64,000 nucleotides of DNA from CAIWHR01 sp963836265 (GTDB taxonomy: Bacteria > Pseudomonadota > Gammaproteobacteria > Burkholderiales > Casimicrobiaceae), in contig CAWIIO010000005.1 in assembly GCA_963836265.1 (NCBI GenBank), positions 124,001 through 188,000 of the forward strand, in the 5' to 3' direction. The notes beneath the pieces were generated by a model. That model ran no database searches. It was not told the origin of the DNA and worked only from the letters and a program-made list of their open reading frames with translations. Made by a program: the position numbers and the translations under genes. Positions 61,973 through 64,000 of this stretch are shown piece by piece (the first letter of the stretch is position 1; each line of letters starts with the position of its first letter).

Positions 61973-62645
61973 CCGGGGGGTCGCGATAAAGTTGGTTGCG
62001 GCCAATATAGGTCAAAACGACAGGCGGAAGCAAACCGCGCACGGCGGCGGCGCCGTCGGGGCCGCGGGCGAGCTCGGCGCGGATGACGCTCGCCGAAATG
62101 TCGTGCGCCGTGATCGGTTGCGCAAGGATCGCCCCCCCCTGCGGCCGCGACAGCATCCGAGGATCGCGCGTGAATCGCCGTTCCCATTCGGATGCGAGCA
62201 CGGAAGGCAGCGCGTCGCCCGGCGTTGCGTCCGGGCGGGCGACCACGACGAGATGCGCCAGGTCGAAAACGGCTTGCCAGCGATGCCACGTCGGCAGCCC
62301 CAGAAAGGCATCGCGACCGACGATCAGCGCGAGCGGCCGGGCGGGGGCCTCGCCGCGCAATTCGGTGAGCGTGACGACCGTGTAGCTCGGACCCGGCCGG
62401 TCGATCTCGCGCGCGTCGACCTCGAGCTCCGGATAGTCGGCGAGCGAGAGCTCGACCATTGCAAGTCGATGCGTGGCGGATGCAACCGGCGCGCCACGAT
62501 GCGGCGGGTCGCCCGCGGGGATCAGTCGGACCGTCTCGAGATCGAGTGCGGCACGCACTTCGCGCGCAAGCTCGAGATGTCCGTAATGAATCGGGTCGAA
62601 GGTTCCACCCAGAAGCCCAAGGGTGAGGCGGGGAGCGCGAGTCAT
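61962..62645 (-). CDS. nadD: Nicotinate-nucleotide adenylyltransferase
   Basis: This 227-residue enzyme makes nicotinic acid adenine dinucleotide from NaMN and ATP in NAD synthesis. It has the nucleotidyltransferase motif LGLLGGTFDPIHYGHLELAR, IPAGDPPHRGAPVASATHRL, ALIVGRDAFLGLPTWHRW and the C-terminal ISASVIRAELARG (ISxSxxR). Start 62645 is set by the family N-terminus; a longer reading extends into the antiporter gene. It heads the rsfS-rlmH-maf-rng run. Confidence 0.95.
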   Translation of the reverse strand: MTRAPRLTLGLLGGTFDPIHYGHLELAREVRAALDLETVRLIPAGDPPHRGAPVASATHRLAMVELSLADYPELEVDAREIDRPGPSYTVVTLTELRGEAPARPLALIVGRDAFLGLPTWHRWQAVFDLAHLVVVARPDATPGDALPSVLASEWERRFTRDPRMLSRPQGGAILAQPITAHDISASVIRAELARGPDGAAAVRGLLPPVVLTYIGRNQLYRDPPDAT

Positions 62646-62670
62646 CGGGCGACGGGGATCGCGGCGGAAT

Positions 62671-64000
62671 TCAATGAGCGGGCCGCGGAACGCCCGCGAC
62701 CACTGTTTCGGCGTGGTCGATCTCGGCTTCGATTGCGCGGAGCGTCTGTTCGTTGATGATGAGCGCCTCGCGCAGCGAGTGCAGCTCGGCGCGCTCGGCC
62801 GCCAGCGCCGCAAGCTTCAGCCGTCGTTCGGCGGTAGCGACGATGTCGAGGTCCCGGCGCCGGGGTCCATCGGCGGAATGGCGTTGCAGCCGGGCCTCGT
62901 AGTCGCCGATCAGTCGTTCGGCGAATGCGATCTCCTCGGGGCGCTTGAGTTTCGCGATTTCGATGCGCACGGCGTTGGCTGCCGCCTGCGACACGGCGAC
63001 CCGCGCCGCCCGCTCCTCGTGTTCCGCAATGCGATCGCCGCGGACGTCGAGCGCCCGGATCAGCGCCGGGAGCGTGAGGCCGTTGATTGCAAGCGTCAGC
63101 ACGATCGTCGTTCCGGCCAGGAACAGGATCAGGGGGCGACCCGGGAAGTCCGCCGCCGTCGCTGTGAAGAATGGGATCGACAGCGCCGCCGCGAGCGTCA
63201 CCGAGCCGCGGATCCCCGCCCAGCCGACGAGAAACACCGTGCGCGGGTCGTGCCACCCTTCGCGCTCGAGGACGTGCCGCGAGAGCAAGAGCGGCAGGTA
63301 CGCGCTCGGATAGACCCAGATCACGCGCACCACGGTGATTGCTGCATAAAGCGCGAGCGCGTAGCCGACGAGGCTCGTCCACGATTCGCCCTTCATGCCT
63401 TCGAGAACGCTCTTGAGCTGCAGTCCGAGAAGGAGGAAAGCGAGACCGTTGAAGACGTAAAGCAGCATCGCCCACACCTCCCACGCATGCCGGCGCGTCG
63501 CCACCGACAGGTGCTTCGTGTCGTGCGTGCCTGCATAGAGACCCGCTGCGACGATCGCCAGAATGCCGGAAACGTGCAGATGCTCGGCGGCGAGATACGC
63601 GGCGTAGGGCGTGAGCAGCGACACCATCGTCTGGACCGTGGGGTCGTCTACGCAGAAGCGCACAAGGCGCACCCGCAATTCGCCGATCGCGGCGGCGACG
63701 GCGAGACCTACGAGCGCGCCGCCGCCCGCGAGCAGCACGAATGCTCCCCCCGCATCGACCCAGGAAAACGCGCCGGTCGCCACTGCGGCGACGGCGAACT
63801 TGAACGCGACGAGCCCGGTCGCGTCGTTGATCAGGCTTTCGCCGTTCAGGATGTGCGTCGCGCGCGATGGCAGCGGCAGCCTGGCCGTCACGGCGGCCGT
63901 CGCGACCGCGTCGGTCGGCGACACGATTGCGCCGAGCGTGAAGGCCGCGGCGAGCGGCAGCGACGGGATGAGCCAGTGCATCAGGTAGCCGACGACGGCG
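62671..64000 (-). CDS. CPA1-family Na+/H+ antiporter, 5' end outside the window
   Basis: The visible 443 codons encode the greater part of a monovalent cation:proton antiporter of the NhaP/YjcE type. Membrane segments and key motifs are AAAFTLGAIVSPTDAVATAA (ion-binding Asp), ILNGESLINDATGLVAFKFA, HVSGILAIVAAGLYAGTHDT, GLAFLLLGLQLKSVLEGMKG and VFLVGWAGIRGSVTLAAALS. A cytoplasmic C-terminal coil follows (~ELHSLREALIINEQTLRAIE) and ends GVPRPAH. The frame stays open to the last base, so the first helices are missing here. It ends 25 bp before nadD. Confidence 0.92.
   Translation of the reverse strand, partial: AVVGYLMHWLIPSLPLAAAFTLGAIVSPTDAVATAAVTARLPLPSRATHILNGESLINDATGLVAFKFAVAAVATGAFSWVDAGGAFVLLAGGGALVGLAVAAAIGELRVRLVRFCVDDPTVQTMVSLLTPYAAYLAAEHLHVSGILAIVAAGLYAGTHDTKHLSVATRRHAWEVWAMLLYVFNGLAFLLLGLQLKSVLEGMKGESWTSLVGYALALYAAITVVRVIWVYPSAYLPLLLSRHVLEREGWHDPRTVFLVGWAGIRGSVTLAAALSIPFFTATAADFPGRPLILFLAGTTIVLTLAINGLTLPALIRALDVRGDRIAEHEERAARVAVSQAAANAVRIEIAKLKRPEEIAFAERLIGDYEARLQRHSADGPRRRDLDIVATAERRLKLAALAAERAELHSLREALIINEQTLRAIEAEIDHAETVVAGVPRPAH

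Noticed and set aside
1..64000. CRISPR arrays, tRNA or rRNA genes, prophage or intact insertion sequences
   Set aside because: No regularly spaced repeats, no conserved RNA signatures and no transposase, integrase or phage structural genes were found on reading both strands; a tRNA search tool was not available.

Overview
The window is a GC-rich (about two-thirds G+C) chromosomal segment of a proteobacterium, most likely a betaproteobacterium of the Burkholderiales or a close order. Pointers are the tripartite tricarboxylate (TTT/Bug) transporter, the IPTL-CTERM sorting tail on a surface protein, the rng-maf-rlmH-rsfS-nadD block, and an aroE / RNase II / tonB / mtgA neighbourhood. This placement is inferred from gene content; no marker gene was compared with a database.

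Layout. 0-8.5 kb: a dodecin, two broken streptogramin-lyase-like (Vgb) fragments, a large secreted Calx-beta/choice-of-anchor-D protein, a LuxR-type response regulator, two tandem paralogous secreted proteins, and a SARP-like regulator with a C-terminal BTAD domain. The large secreted gene and the first of the tandem pair share an upstream element with three 11-bp units, the geometry known for SARP operators. 8.7-15.8 kb: an overlapping chain of an MFS transporter, two TPR/GT41 (O-GlcNAc-transferase-like) proteins, mpl (peptidoglycan recycling) and a YqiA-like esterase. 16-22.2 kb: rocD, a cytosolic 5'-nucleotidase, and a tungstate uptake operon (tupBCA plus a molbindin) with a divergent regulator.

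22.2-46.4 kb is an accessory catabolic region. It encodes a 3-dehydroshikimate-dehydratase-like TIM barrel with a separate HPPD-like partner, an aldo/keto reductase, a CoA-acylating aldehyde dehydrogenase, a ThDP enzyme, two AroE-like dehydrogenases, a Gfo/Idh/MocA dehydrogenase, a second TIM-barrel protein, a type I dehydroquinase homologue lacking its Schiff-base lysine, an intact type II dehydroquinase, a PanE-like reductase, a small VOC protein, a MaoC hydratase and a class III CoA-transferase. It also has two importers (TTT and TRAP) and IclR, TetR and LysR regulators. Uptake of a quinate/shikimate-like hydroxylated ring acid, followed by oxidation, dehydration, possible ThDP-dependent C-C cleavage and CoA activation, is the best reading. 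The enzyme classes resemble inositol catabolism. Three genes here are interrupted: one AroE-like gene, the TetR gene and dctP.

46.4-64 kb is mostly housekeeping: aroE, an RNase II family protein, a TonB-like protein, mtgA (bracketed by two inverted copies of a 69-bp palindromic element), mgtE, an ECF sigma/anti-sigma pair, a D-threonine-aldolase-like enzyme, two VOC proteins, a PHB-depolymerase-type esterase, a secreted beta-helix protein, and the rng-maf-rlmH-rsfS-nadD block. The window ends inside a CPA1 Na+/H+ antiporter gene. No rRNA, tRNA, CRISPR array, intact insertion sequence or prophage was seen.
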